Shown: piece after piece, positions 1 to 8,193 of the stretch
How positions within the stretch are numbered: position 1 is the first letter of the stretch
Layout: each line of letters begins with the position of its first letter
Source of the DNA: Paraburkholderia agricolaris
GTDB taxonomy: Bacteria; Pseudomonadota; Gammaproteobacteria; Burkholderiales; Burkholderiaceae
Direction of reading: 5' to 3'
Assembly (NCBI RefSeq): GCF_009455635.1
Contig: NZ_QPER01000002.1
Location: 3,038,001 to 3,102,000, forward strand
Length of the DNA stretch: 64,000 bases
Made by a program: the position numbers and the translations under genes
The notes under the pieces: model-generated
The model's input: only the letters and a program-made list of their open reading frames with translations
Databases searched by the model: none
Told to the model about the DNA's origin: nothing

Positions 1-91
1 GTGATTGCCTGGTGGTGAATCGATGAGCGCAGTTTACTTTCGCCCGAGATTCCATCAACATCGGAAATAATTAGGTCAATAAGTTCAGGTT

Positions 92-1084
92 ATGAGAATC
101 CGCGATATCGAGGTATTCAGGGCGGTCATGAACGCGGGAAGCACGAGCAAAGCGGCGGCCCTGCTCGGCATTTCGCAACCGGCTGTGAGCCAGGCCATCA
201 GGCGTCTGGAAACCATGGCGGACTTCAGGTTGTTCGAGCGCGTGCGCAGCCGGCTCGTTCCAACCCAGGAAGCCGTCGCCCTGATGCGAGAGGTGGACCA
301 GTATTTCCGCGGATTCGAGGTCATCGAACATCGAATCCGCAGTTTGCGGTCTTACGGCCTGGGGCGACTGGCAATCGCCTGTCTGCCGGCACTAGGCACA
401 GGCTTTCTGCCTCGCGTCATCGCGGCGTTCGATGCGCCGTCGAGAAACGTGCAAATATCGCTACAGGTCATGAGCTCGCGCGAAGTGCATGAGAAGGTCT
501 CGGCAGGCCAGGTGGATTTCGGCCTGATGTCCGACGAGATGTCGATGGCCGGCCTCGAACACTCGGAATTCGTGCGTATGCCGGGGGTCGCCGTGATGAA
601 CCGGCATCATCCTTTGGCCGCACGTCCTTTCATCGCTGTCGCCGACCTGCCTGAATTTCCCTTCATCGCGCTGAATCCCGAAGACAGCACGAGGCTACGC
701 CTCGACACGCAACTCACGGCACGCGAAATCCGCCTCAAGCCGGTCGTCGAGACACCGTATTCGCACACGGTATGCGAACTGGCACTCGCGGGCGTGGGCA
801 TAGGCATCGCTCATCCGATCGTGACGCTGGACTTCGCGGAGCGAGGTCTCGTCGTGAAGCCGATCGACGTCGAGGTCATGTTCACCGGCCTACTGGTGTT
901 TCGCCCCGGCACGCCACTCACGGAAACCGCGCGGCAGTTCATGCGGCACATGAGAATGCAACTCGAGCGTGACCAGAAAGCGCTCAAGCCCGCGCTAGGC
1001 GTGGCGGCGCATGAGAAAGACGAAACCGCCGCGCGCAAGCGCGGCCGCAGCCCGACTGGTGGGCGTACCGCCAGAAGCCGGTAG
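92..1084 (+). CDS. LysR-family transcriptional regulator
   Basis: The protein has 330 residues. An N-terminal winged helix-turn-helix (about residues 3-62, with the AGSTSKAAALLGISQPAVSQ recognition region) is followed by a LysR substrate-binding domain (about 90-300). The C-terminal tail of about 30 residues is rich in Arg and Lys and extends past the usual domain end. LysR proteins bind DNA as tetramers and respond to a small co-inducer. The next gene on the same strand, 170 bases downstream, is a FAD oxidoreductase, which is the most likely target, but no divergent partner is visible because the window starts here. The ligand is unknown. The ribosome binding site before the ATG is weak. Confidence 0.93.
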   Translation: MRIRDIEVFRAVMNAGSTSKAAALLGISQPAVSQAIRRLETMADFRLFERVRSRLVPTQEAVALMREVDQYFRGFEVIEHRIRSLRSYGLGRLAIACLPALGTGFLPRVIAAFDAPSRNVQISLQVMSSREVHEKVSAGQVDFGLMSDEMSMAGLEHSEFVRMPGVAVMNRHHPLAARPFIAVADLPEFPFIALNPEDSTRLRLDTQLTAREIRLKPVVETPYSHTVCELALAGVGIGIAHPIVTLDFAERGLVVKPIDVEVMFTGLLVFRPGTPLTETARQFMRHMRMQLERDQKALKPALGVAAHEKDETAARKRGRSPTGGRTARSR

Positions 1085-1254
1085 TACGATTGATCCCTTT
1101 CAGCAGGGCAGGAGATAACCTGCAGTTATAGAGTTAATTTTGGACAGACTGGGTTCGCGTCATAGAAACCTTAAGCTTTATTGCGTGTGAGGCACGCAAT
1201 GTTTGAAGGGCCGTCAGCACAGCTCTCATTTAAAAAGCGAAGAGGAGATGACAT

Positions 1255-2418
1255 ATGAACCGCCGAGAATTTTTCCCGTTTCTCGCAGCCCCTCTCGTAG
1301 GCGCACTGCCTACGATAAGCATGGCCGCCCGAACCGATGACAAGGTTATCGTCATTGGCAGCGGCGTCATGGGCGCATCGATTGCTTACCACCTCGCAAA
1401 GCGCGGCGCCGACGTGACGCTTCTGGAGAAAGATGCGCCGGCGTCCGGCACAACGCGTAATTCATTCGCGTGGATCAACGCCAACAACAAAACACCGTTC
1501 TCTTACTACGCGCTGAACTACGAAGGAATCCTCGGGTGGCGCCGCTTGCAACTGGAGATCGGCCCGTCGCTGCAAATCCAATGGGGTGGCGGCATCGCCT
1601 GGTGCGAGCTCGATCAGAAGCGGATCGATAACCTTAACTACACGACCGCCGTTCATCAACCGTGGGGCTATCCCATTGAGAACATTACTCACGACGATCT
1701 GTTGAAGCTGGTGCCCGGCGTGGTCACCGGAGATTTTGGCGCCGGTTGGCATTCGACGATTGACGGCACGCTGGATCCCGTCGCGGCCACGCTCGCCTTG
1801 GTTGAGGCCGGCGTAAAAGCAGGCGTCAAGTTGGTGAAAGCAAACGTGTCCAACCTGAACTTCAAGAATGAAAAAGCGACTGGCGTGACAACGGATCGGG
1901 GCGATTTCCCGGCGGACCATATCGTGATCGCAGCCGGTAACGACTGCACCCGTCTGGGTGCACAAGCGGAGATCCCCGTGCCATTGCGGACATCGAAGGG
2001 AATTCTGGCTCATAGCAAACCTATGCCGCCACTGGTCAATCACGTACTGATGCCCTCAGGCGCCGATATCAAGCAGAACCCGGACGGTCGAATCGTAACC
2101 GGTTCGAATTTTGGCGACACCGGGTCGCTCGTGCCGACGCCGGAACTCGGAGCCAAACTGCTGGAATACGTAACGAAGGTCCTCCCGAGCACTCGAGGCA
2201 TTGAGCTCGACTACATGACGCTGGGATATCGAGTCATGCCGCGGGATGAGTATCCGATCATGGGGCGCGGCCGGAAGTACAAGAACGTACACGTTGCAGC
2301 CATGCACAGCGGTATGACATCTGCACCGGCGATAGGGCAATTGCTGTCGATTGAGGTTCTCGACGGCGTTGAGACTACCCAGTTGCAGGAATTCCGCCCG
2401 CTACGTTTTTACTCCTAG
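1255..2418 (+). CDS. FAD-dependent oxidoreductase (DAO family) with Tat-like signal
   Basis: This 387-residue flavoenzyme belongs to the D-amino-acid oxidase/glycine oxidase-like (DAO) fold. It opens with NRREFF and a hydrophobic stretch ending SMAA, which resembles a twin-arginine export signal, and is followed by the FAD dinucleotide-binding motif VIGSGVMGASIAYHLA (about residues 33-48). The start is fixed by a good AGGAG seven bases upstream. Such enzymes oxidise amino acids or secondary amines; the substrate cannot be read from sequence. It is a paralogue of the enzyme encoded at 3066-4256: both contain FAWIN[A/S]N followed by a P-x-SY-x-ALN segment. Export of a DAO enzyme is unusual, and the twin arginines could be coincidental. 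Confidence 0.9.
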   Translation: MNRREFFPFLAAPLVGALPTISMAARTDDKVIVIGSGVMGASIAYHLAKRGADVTLLEKDAPASGTTRNSFAWINANNKTPFSYYALNYEGILGWRRLQLEIGPSLQIQWGGGIAWCELDQKRIDNLNYTTAVHQPWGYPIENITHDDLLKLVPGVVTGDFGAGWHSTIDGTLDPVAATLALVEAGVKAGVKLVKANVSNLNFKNEKATGVTTDRGDFPADHIVIAAGNDCTRLGAQAEIPVPLRTSKGILAHSKPMPPLVNHVLMPSGADIKQNPDGRIVTGSNFGDTGSLVPTPELGAKLLEYVTKVLPSTRGIELDYMTLGYRVMPRDEYPIMGRGRKYKNVHVAAMHSGMTSAPAIGQLLSIEVLDGVETTQLQEFRPLRFYS

Positions 2419-2431
2419 CTTCCACTCACGT

Positions 2432-2454
2432 CGGCTCGTTCGTATGTCGAGCCG
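2432..2454 (+). terminator. hairpin after the FAD oxidoreductase gene
   Basis: A perfect 7-base inverted repeat (CGGCTCG and CGAGCCG separated by 9 bases) lies 14 bases after the stop codon. No uridine run follows, so it is a candidate transcript end or RNA-stabilising stem rather than a clear intrinsic terminator. Confidence 0.35.
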
Positions 2455-2522
2455 TTCTGCGCCCGGAGCATTTCCACCACGGCATCGCGCACTACCCTAC
2501 CCGTTTCGAGAGCATTGAAACT

Positions 2523-3029
2523 ATGTCTAAAAGCATTCGTATCCGGAGTCTTCTCCTGCTCCTGGCTTTCTCGCTATCTGCCTGTGCCGCATCTTCTGGA
2601 AAAGCAGGAGACACGGTCATTTCCTATTCGAACTCGCCAGATGCCCATGTCACGACCTTCGTTAGTGGAAAGGAGCCTACGGACGTTGCGAGACTCAAAG
2701 TCTCCGTAACGAAAGACGCCAGGGTACTGATTCAATTCTCCAGTACCGTCAGCGCCGAAGTCCCGGACGGCTGCCCGTGTTCCATCCGGGCGATGGTGGC
2801 AATGGACGGCGGCGATCCGAGAGTGATCAAGCGAATCAATGTCGGCTCACCCAGTGTGACCACGCTGCAGAAGTATCAGTTTGACCGGCAGGCGCTCGAC
2901 GGGTCAACGGTCTTCGAGGTGCCAGCCGGAATCCATACGTTCACGATCAGATTCCTTCAGGTCAGTGGCGAGAGCAGGAAGCTTGAGGTTAACTATCCTA
3001 ATGCGCAGGCAATCGTTTTCAGAGACTGA
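2523..3029 (+). CDS. predicted lipoprotein of unknown function
   Basis: The product has 168 residues. A lysine/arginine N-terminus and hydrophobic core end in LSAC, a lipobox predicting a lipid-anchored Cys near residue 20. The mature part is beta-strand-like with a Cys pair in DGCPCSIRAM around residues 82-85. No domain is recognised. It lies between two paralogous FAD oxidoreductases, 104 bases after the first on the same strand, and runs convergently into the second. A role with the exported oxidoreductase is possible but unproven. Confidence 0.75.
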   Translation: MSKSIRIRSLLLLLAFSLSACAASSGKAGDTVISYSNSPDAHVTTFVSGKEPTDVARLKVSVTKDARVLIQFSSTVSAEVPDGCPCSIRAMVAMDGGDPRVIKRINVGSPSVTTLQKYQFDRQALDGSTVFEVPAGIHTFTIRFLQVSGESRKLEVNYPNAQAIVFRD

Positions 3030-3065
3030 GGAGGTGTTATAGCGGCAACGTACAGCTACATCCGC

Positions 3066-4256
3066 CTACTGCTCCGCTGGATAGTGAATGCTCGCGATCG
3101 GCGAAAAATCCTTGGGATCGTGGTTGATCAAACGGCCCGGCGAATAGTCGTTGAGCAAGCTATCTCTGCGTTGATGTACTAGCTCCTCCGCAACCAGGCG
3201 TCCAAGCAAGGGGCCGAGTGTCATGCCGCTGTGAGTGGCGACAACGTACGCGCGTTGCTGATTCGTTATGAAGCCCACCGCAGGGAGTCCGTCAGCCGGA
3301 CGTGAACGCTGACCAACCGACAAGCGCTCGATCCGCGCATAGTCCGTGTTGCAAAATAGACGGCGCAAACGCATCAGCATCTGCTGCCCGATGAATCCGT
3401 CCACCGCGGCCTGATACGCGGGGTCGGCCCGGTCGTCCAGGTCGGGGGCCTGGAGTAGCAGACGCCCACCGCCGTCGGGGCGCACGTTCATATCCGGACC
3501 GATAATATTGGCGCGTAATTGCACGAATTGCGGCGCGGTGGAAGCAAGGAAACCACATGCCCGCTTGTCGGGCCGGTTGGCATCAAGCATGGCCAACGAC
3601 ACACCTAACGTCGAGATAAGCTCGGGTGTCCAGCGTCCAGTCGCAAGGACGCAATAGTCGCCCTGCCAGCGCTCGTTAGTCGATAGCTGGAGCGTTACGC
3701 CGTCCGGTGTTTCCGCGACATCGACCACGCCGATATTCTCGCGCAAGTCCACACTGTGGCTTCGTGCCTCTGACCAAAGGCGCGCCATCAATACCGACGG
3801 CGATACCAGCGCCTCCGTGGGAAAATGCCAGATATCCCCGCTACGCGGATCGATGCGCAATTCGGGGATGCGCTCCTGCAAGGCTGCACGCGAGACTTCC
3901 TGTACGGGATAATCCAACGACTTCAGTGATTGCACGCGAGCGCCAAGCCGCTCCTGTTGAACCGGATCGACCGCCCATTCAAAGGTGCCGCACACATCCA
4001 GCCAGCGGGCTTCCGTGGGGCTGCCATTCTGCAGCGTGACGTGTTCCTCCATACCCGCGCAGTTAAGTGCGTGGTAACTTTCTGGATTCTTCCCGTTCGA
4101 GTTAATCCACGCGAAAGTTGTGCTGCTCGTACCCGAACCCAAATGCGACCGCTCAAAGATCGACACTTGCGCACCAAGCAAAGCGAGTGAACGTGCCACC
4201 GACAAGCCGATCACGCCTGCCCCAACAACGGCAATACGGGGAGATTTTTGGTTCAT
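3066..4256 (-). CDS. FAD-dependent oxidoreductase (DAO family), cytoplasmic
   Basis: The 396-residue enzyme begins directly with the FAD-binding motif VVGAGVIGLSVARSLALLGA (about residues 10-29) and ends with a C-terminal THSGMTLGPLLGRL segment typical of DAO/DadA-like proteins. It has no signal peptide, unlike its paralogue at 1255-2418. It is 277 bases downstream of an alpha/beta hydrolase gene on the same strand, so the two may share a transcript; an oxidase plus a C-C or amide hydrolase would fit breakdown of an amine-bearing compound. No convincing Shine-Dalgarno is seen before this ATG. The substrate is unknown. Confidence 0.88.
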   Translation of the reverse strand: MNQKSPRIAVVGAGVIGLSVARSLALLGAQVSIFERSHLGSGTSSTTFAWINSNGKNPESYHALNCAGMEEHVTLQNGSPTEARWLDVCGTFEWAVDPVQQERLGARVQSLKSLDYPVQEVSRAALQERIPELRIDPRSGDIWHFPTEALVSPSVLMARLWSEARSHSVDLRENIGVVDVAETPDGVTLQLSTNERWQGDYCVLATGRWTPELISTLGVSLAMLDANRPDKRACGFLASTAPQFVQLRANIIGPDMNVRPDGGGRLLLQAPDLDDRADPAYQAAVDGFIGQQMLMRLRRLFCNTDYARIERLSVGQRSRPADGLPAVGFITNQQRAYVVATHSGMTLGPLLGRLVAEELVHQRRDSLLNDYSPGRLINHDPKDFSPIASIHYPAEQ

Positions 4257-4533
4257 GGAATATGCAATGAATCAGAAAGGGATAGCGAATTGAACGAGCG
4301 TCTGCAGGACAGGAAAAAGTCGAACACGGACTGTCTTCGTTTCCGGGGGCTTGTTACATTGCCAGCAGATTGAGAGTATCACGGGGGCGGCGTTATAGCG
4401 CCCTTCAGGAGCGGCACGCTAATGCGCAGCAGTAGCGGCATGCCCGATATTTGCTGCTGAAATACCGAGTTGTCGATCTGCCGACTGCAGGGGTCAGGGC
4501 ACGGGCCGGTGCCGCTAACCCCTCGCGTCCATT

Positions 4534-5742
4534 TCAGGCCAAAGCCAGCACACGCGAGCGCACTGCACTCTGATCGACGCCCAATTGGGTTGCCAGCCAG
4601 TCGCAGATGAATTCCTGACCCAAAGTCGGATTGTCGATCTGGCAATGCGCAGCCCCTGTCTCGTCCGGGTCGAACAGTTTGAGTTCAGCTTTCACGCCGT
4701 GGGCTTTTGCATAATCATAGGTGTCAGTCGCCGTCTTTAGACCGAGCCAGTCCTCCGTACCCTGCAACACCAGATACGGCACGGTGATCTTGTCGATTAC
4801 GCCTTCGAGGCTGAACACCTTTGCCTTTTCGACCACGTCTTCCAGCGTGGCGCAGCCGAACACCCATTTCAGGTGTCCCCAGATAAGCTTGTTGGGCGCA
4901 TCGAGCCAACCGGCGAACAACGACGACATATCGAACATGACGGAGTCAGAAACCACCGCGACGACACGCTTTTCAAACGAAGCCGCACGCGCGGCATAGA
5001 CGCCGCCGACGCTCGCGCCATACAAGCCGATTTTGCTGGGATCGACGTCGGCACGTGTCAGCAGATAATCGACACAGGCGCCCACCGGCACCTCGGTATC
5101 GGGACGATTGACAATCTTCTGCCGGCGTAGCGTGGCGCCCTGACCCGGCAAATCCACCAGCAGCAAAGACATGCCGCGCGTCAGTGCATGCTTCGGCATT
5201 TCATGCAGCAACTCGTCTTTGTACTCGTCAAGACCACCAAACGCGATCACGACGGGCGAACGCACATCTTTCCCGGCGCACGGAATGAAATAGGCGTCGA
5301 GATGCGCACCGTTTTCGTACGGGACTTTTACAACCTCTCCCGCCGGCGTTAGCCCGGCGAGATAGCGATGCGAGCAACGCTCGACGCTGTCGAATGTATC
5401 TAACCGCCTGACATCGTCGTGCCCGAGGTAAAACTCGGACGACCGATAATAATTTGCCGCACGCAGCCAGTTACTGCTGGCGGTCCGAAAACAACGTCGT
5501 TCGAACGCATCGATTGCGCGCCGCTCACTGGTTTGTGCCAGCGCCTGCCATTCGCGATACCAGCTTTCGGTGTCGCCCGGTGTCATGCGCGAGGCCGCGA
5601 AGAAACATTCGCTGATCAGACTGGCCCCTTCCTGTGCGCCACCAAGCGTGCGCGCGAACTGAAAGCTCAGTTCCGACTCGTCCGGCCATTGCACCCAACC
5701 TTCTTTCTGATAACGCCCTTGTGAAGTCACTTTTGCATCCAC
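4534..5742 (-). CDS. alpha/beta hydrolase, 2,6-dihydroxypseudooxynicotine hydrolase/FrsA-like
   Basis: A helical N-terminal region of about 150 residues precedes an alpha/beta-hydrolase core. The nucleophile elbow GASVGG lies near residue 230, the likely acid is the Asp of GTEDWLG, and the likely His is in GAAHCQID near residue 370, so the triad looks complete. This architecture matches C-C or ester hydrolases of the 2,6-dihydroxypseudooxynicotine hydrolase type. I chose the GTG at 5742 because AGGAG lies 8 bases before it; a GTG at 5751 is in frame but overlaps that site. A perfect palindrome at 5760-5775 sits against the ribosome binding site and probably controls the gene through the divergent XRE-cupin regulator. 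Confidence 0.86.
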   Translation of the reverse strand: MDAKVTSQGRYQKEGWVQWPDESELSFQFARTLGGAQEGASLISECFFAASRMTPGDTESWYREWQALAQTSERRAIDAFERRCFRTASSNWLRAANYYRSSEFYLGHDDVRRLDTFDSVERCSHRYLAGLTPAGEVVKVPYENGAHLDAYFIPCAGKDVRSPVVIAFGGLDEYKDELLHEMPKHALTRGMSLLLVDLPGQGATLRRQKIVNRPDTEVPVGACVDYLLTRADVDPSKIGLYGASVGGVYAARAASFEKRVVAVVSDSVMFDMSSLFAGWLDAPNKLIWGHLKWVFGCATLEDVVEKAKVFSLEGVIDKITVPYLVLQGTEDWLGLKTATDTYDYAKAHGVKAELKLFDPDETGAAHCQIDNPTLGQEFICDWLATQLGVDQSAVRSRVLALA

Positions 5743-5759
5743 GATTCCCACTCCTAAAA

Positions 5760-5776
5760 TTTACATATATGTAAAA
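5760..5776. promoter_or_regulatory. operator-like palindrome, copy 1 (hydrolase side)
   Basis: TTTACATATATGTAAAA contains a perfect 16-base palindrome at 5760-5775. It lies just upstream of the ribosome binding site of the hydrolase gene. A second copy matching 15 of 17 bases lies at 5996-6012 in front of the divergent regulator. Two such copies in one intergenic region suggest the binding sites of the XRE-cupin repressor. Confidence 0.7.
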
Positions 5777-5995
5777 ACAGGGGCGTGCACCAGCCGTGCC
5801 TACTCATGTCGGCACGAACCATGGTGTTTCGCCTCGCTATGCTCGAGGTGTGGCGATGCTGAACATCAAGCGTGGCTTATCGAATGCCCACGCGAGCCGA
5901 ACCAACCCCGCAAACCACTTTAATCAATTTGCGGAAGCTCGGCAAACAGAATTTTCAATTTTTCTTGCAAGCTCATGTTTTAAATGATATTTTTC

Positions 5996-6012
5996 TGTAC
6001 GTATATGTAAAA
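5996..6012. promoter_or_regulatory. operator-like palindrome, copy 2 (regulator side)
   Basis: TGTACGTATATGTAAAA matches copy 1 at 15 of 17 positions in the same orientation and lies 79 bases before the ATG of the XRE-cupin gene, an arrangement expected for autoregulation. Confidence 0.65.
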
Positions 6013-6090
6013 ATTAATTTGCGCCGCGGCAGAGCCGGCGGCCACGCTGTCGCGCCGCCATCTGCTAAAGGCATGCTCTCAGGACCATTC

Positions 6091-6741
6091 ATGACCCAGA
6101 AATCCCGCGCCGCCTCCATTCTTTCGGCCCTGCCGGCTTCGCCGAAAAAGAGATCTGCGCCGCGCGTTCCCGCCGAAGAACTCGGCCGACGTCTGAGAGA
6201 ACTCAGAAAATCCCGGGACCTGTCGCTGACCGACGCGAGCCGCCTCACCGGCGTGCCCGAAGCGACGCTGTCGCGCATCGAGACCAACAAGATGTCGCCC
6301 ACCTTCGGCATGCTGTACAAGATTGTTGAAGGCCTAGGTTTCAAATGGCAGGACATTCTCACCACATCGCCTCGCGCACCTTCGGCAATCAGTATTTCCC
6401 GCCTCGACAGCACCGCCACCACCCGCCTCGCCGACATACCGTACGGCTACTCCGTTCTGCATCAGAGAAACGCCAGTGGAATTGTTAGCCTGCTTCTGCG
6501 CGTATATGCCACCGGCCTCGGCGAGGCCGGCGGCCTCGCGGGTCATGAAGGAACGGAGTTTTGCTACGTGCTCAAGGGCGCCCTTGAATTGCACCTGAAG
6601 GACAAGGAACCGGTCACGCTTTTCAGTGGGGAAAGCGCCTTGTTCGACAGTTCCACGCCTCACGCGTACGTCACTCCACAACCTGACGAGACCGAAGTTC
6701 TCCTGGTGCTCACGACTCCAGACACCACGGTCAAGTTCTGA
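6091..6741 (+). CDS. XRE-family regulator with C-terminal cupin domain
   Basis: The protein has 216 residues from the chosen ATG, which has AGGA six bases upstream. An upstream in-frame ATG at 6073 is possible, and an open frame continues back to 5872 across the operator copy, which argues against the longest form. A Cro/C1-type helix-turn-helix (about residues 33-85, LSLTDASRLTGVPEATLSRIE) is joined to a cupin barrel (about 130-205) with GHEGTEFCYVLKG and a later HAY motif. Regulators of this build sense small metabolites through the cupin. It is divergent from the hydrolase gene, and the two palindromes between them are its likely operators. Confidence 0.9.
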   Translation: MTQKSRAASILSALPASPKKRSAPRVPAEELGRRLRELRKSRDLSLTDASRLTGVPEATLSRIETNKMSPTFGMLYKIVEGLGFKWQDILTTSPRAPSAISISRLDSTATTRLADIPYGYSVLHQRNASGIVSLLLRVYATGLGEAGGLAGHEGTEFCYVLKGALELHLKDKEPVTLFSGESALFDSSTPHAYVTPQPDETEVLLVLTTPDTTVKF

Positions 6742-6905
6742 CCCTACCCCGCAACTTCGCGCTGTTTCGACCCGTGCGCCGTCGGAACAGTGTTTGTGCG
6801 CCGTCGAGAAAGATGCGCCGCCCTTCATATCGCACACTCCGCTCCGGCAGGTAAATACAAGAGAAGTCACTTCTCAATAAAAACCTATAACGGACGGAGA
6901 CATTG

Positions 6906-6952
6906 ATGAAAAAGCACCTGGTTGCGATCGCCGGCATGGCGGCGATCGTCGG
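6906..6952 (+). pseudogene. truncated leader of an exported protein, probably a porin
   Basis: GGAG and a 6-base spacer precede an ATG encoding MKKHLVAIAGMAAIVG, a typical Burkholderia porin signal-peptide start. The signal ends abruptly at about 6952, where the sequence becomes the broken 3' end of a GMC oxidoreductase on the other strand. The ribosome binding site and leader therefore survive without their gene. Assignment to the porin family is inferred from the leader alone. Confidence 0.55.
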
Positions 6953-7437
6953 TAGATGCCGTGCCCCGCCAGCGGCGCCCGATCCACGCCGCCTGCCAGC
7001 ACGGGCAGCACGTGGAACTGCTCGTCCGGGCGTCCCGTCGCGCCGGTATCGAAGAAGCCGCCGCTCTCCACCACGTTCGACGTCAGCAGACCGCTTTTGA
7101 AAAACGCGGATTCGGCGCCGTGCCGCAGTGCGTTCAATCCGCGGTCTTGTCCCGCAAGGCTGATCGGCTCGCGCGTGCGCCCTTGCGGCACGTACATCGT
7201 GCGGCCCGCCGCCGCGGCTTGCGGTTCGGTTTCGTAGACCCACGTGCGTTTCGTGCCGATCACCCGCACGAAGGTCGCCGGGGTATGAATGTAGGGGGTG
7301 TTGTCCGGCGGACCGGCTTCCAGCAGCAGAACGCGATGGCCGGCGCTAACCAGCCGGTTCGTCATCACACAGCCGGCCGAGCCGCCTCCGATGACGATGT
7401 AGTCGAATACCTCACCTGCGCTATAGCGTGTTGCCAC
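6953..7437 (-). pseudogene. GMC oxidoreductase remnant with in-frame internal deletion
   Basis: The frame begins like a normal choline/alcohol-dehydrogenase-type GMC flavoprotein, with FDYIVIGGGSAGCVMTNRL and LLLEAGP, and runs to VPQGRT. It then jumps at about 7171-7178 straight to REPISLAG and GLNALRHG, segments that normally lie roughly 200 residues further on. The expected LGGSSS FAD-contact motif is therefore absent. After FHVLPVL and GHGI the homology stops at about 6953 against the porin-type leader. With the middle and the C-terminal catalytic His region gone, it cannot be an active oxidoreductase. The open frame continues to 6874 but encodes nothing recognisable. Confidence 0.85.
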
Positions 7438-7710
7438 TGACTTGCCCCAACTTACTGAGTTGACAGGCTTTCACTATGGCTGCAATCGGGTGCGCCGCAC
7501 CGGAGTGTGCGCGCGCGATCAATTTAATAGTCGTTCTGGTTCGCTACGGCGGGTTGAATGAAGAAAATTGATTTCATTGCAATGACGCACTCCCGGCTTG
7601 CGTACGATTTGCCGCGCGGAATATGACCGCAAGAATCGGAGTGCCACTCCTGAGGTGCCTCAGCGCTATCTCTGCGCTGGCATCGTTGCCGGCGTCACTC
7701 TGGAGAAGGA
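7438..7710. other. intergenic stretch between two gene remnants
   Basis: I see no gene, RNA or clear repeat here. The start is the upstream region of the broken GMC gene; the end abuts the point where short-chain dehydrogenase homology begins. Confidence 0.5.
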
Positions 7711-8034
7711 AACACGGTTGGGTTTCCCGGCATGGCCGCCTATGCGGCCAGTAAAGCCGGACTGATCGGAATGATGCAGGTGATCGCGGCAGAGTTCGGC
7801 GACAAGGGGATACGAGCCAACGCGATACTGGATGGAACCGACACACCGATGGGACGGGCAGTCGCCAACACGCCGGAAGCTCGCGAGTATGTCCAGAATC
7901 TTCATGCGCTCAAGCGCCTCGCGCGGCCGGAAGAGATTGCCCGCTCAGTCCTGCATCTGGCATCCGAAGCTTCGAGCTTCATGACGGGCACCGCCATGCT
8001 GGTCGACGGCGGTGTTTCCATTAGCCGTGCTTGA
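7711..8034 (+). pseudogene. 3' fragment of a short-chain dehydrogenase/reductase
   Basis: The readable part starts at NTVGFPG and continues with the active-site YAASKAG (Tyr and Lys of the SDR Y-x3-K motif) and the C-terminal GTAMLVDGG. The Rossmann N-terminal half with the TGxxxGxG cofactor motif is missing, so about 150 residues have been lost. The ATG at 7732 lies inside the active-site strand and is not a credible start. Confidence 0.85.
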
Positions 8035-8143
8035 GCCGCCATAGCGCCATGCCGTGATGTGCCGCGCCGGTTCCTGACGGCGCGGCACTTCTGGCCGAAT
8101 TCCATCTATTACAAGCCCCTACTTGTTGCGAGCCTATGTATCG

Positions 8144-8167
8144 CGTTATATATAGCAAGATATAACG
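8144..8167. promoter_or_regulatory. ModE-type molybdate operator
   Basis: A perfect inverted repeat of CGTTATAT and ATATAACG with an 8-base spacer ends 26 bases before the ATG of a TonB-dependent receptor. The 8+8+8 layout and arm sequence are those of the known ModE element (Escherichia coli modABC operator). The second gene of the unit encodes a ModA-like protein, which independently supports the molybdenum link. ModE with molybdate normally represses transport genes, and a site this close to the start would be repressing. Confidence 0.75.
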
Positions 8168-8193
8168 TCACAAGAATAGATACATCAAGGTCC

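Noticed and set aside
8059..8193. Longer N-terminus for the TonB-dependent receptor
   Set aside because: It would place the ModE-type element inside the gene and put about 45 extra residues before a good signal peptide.
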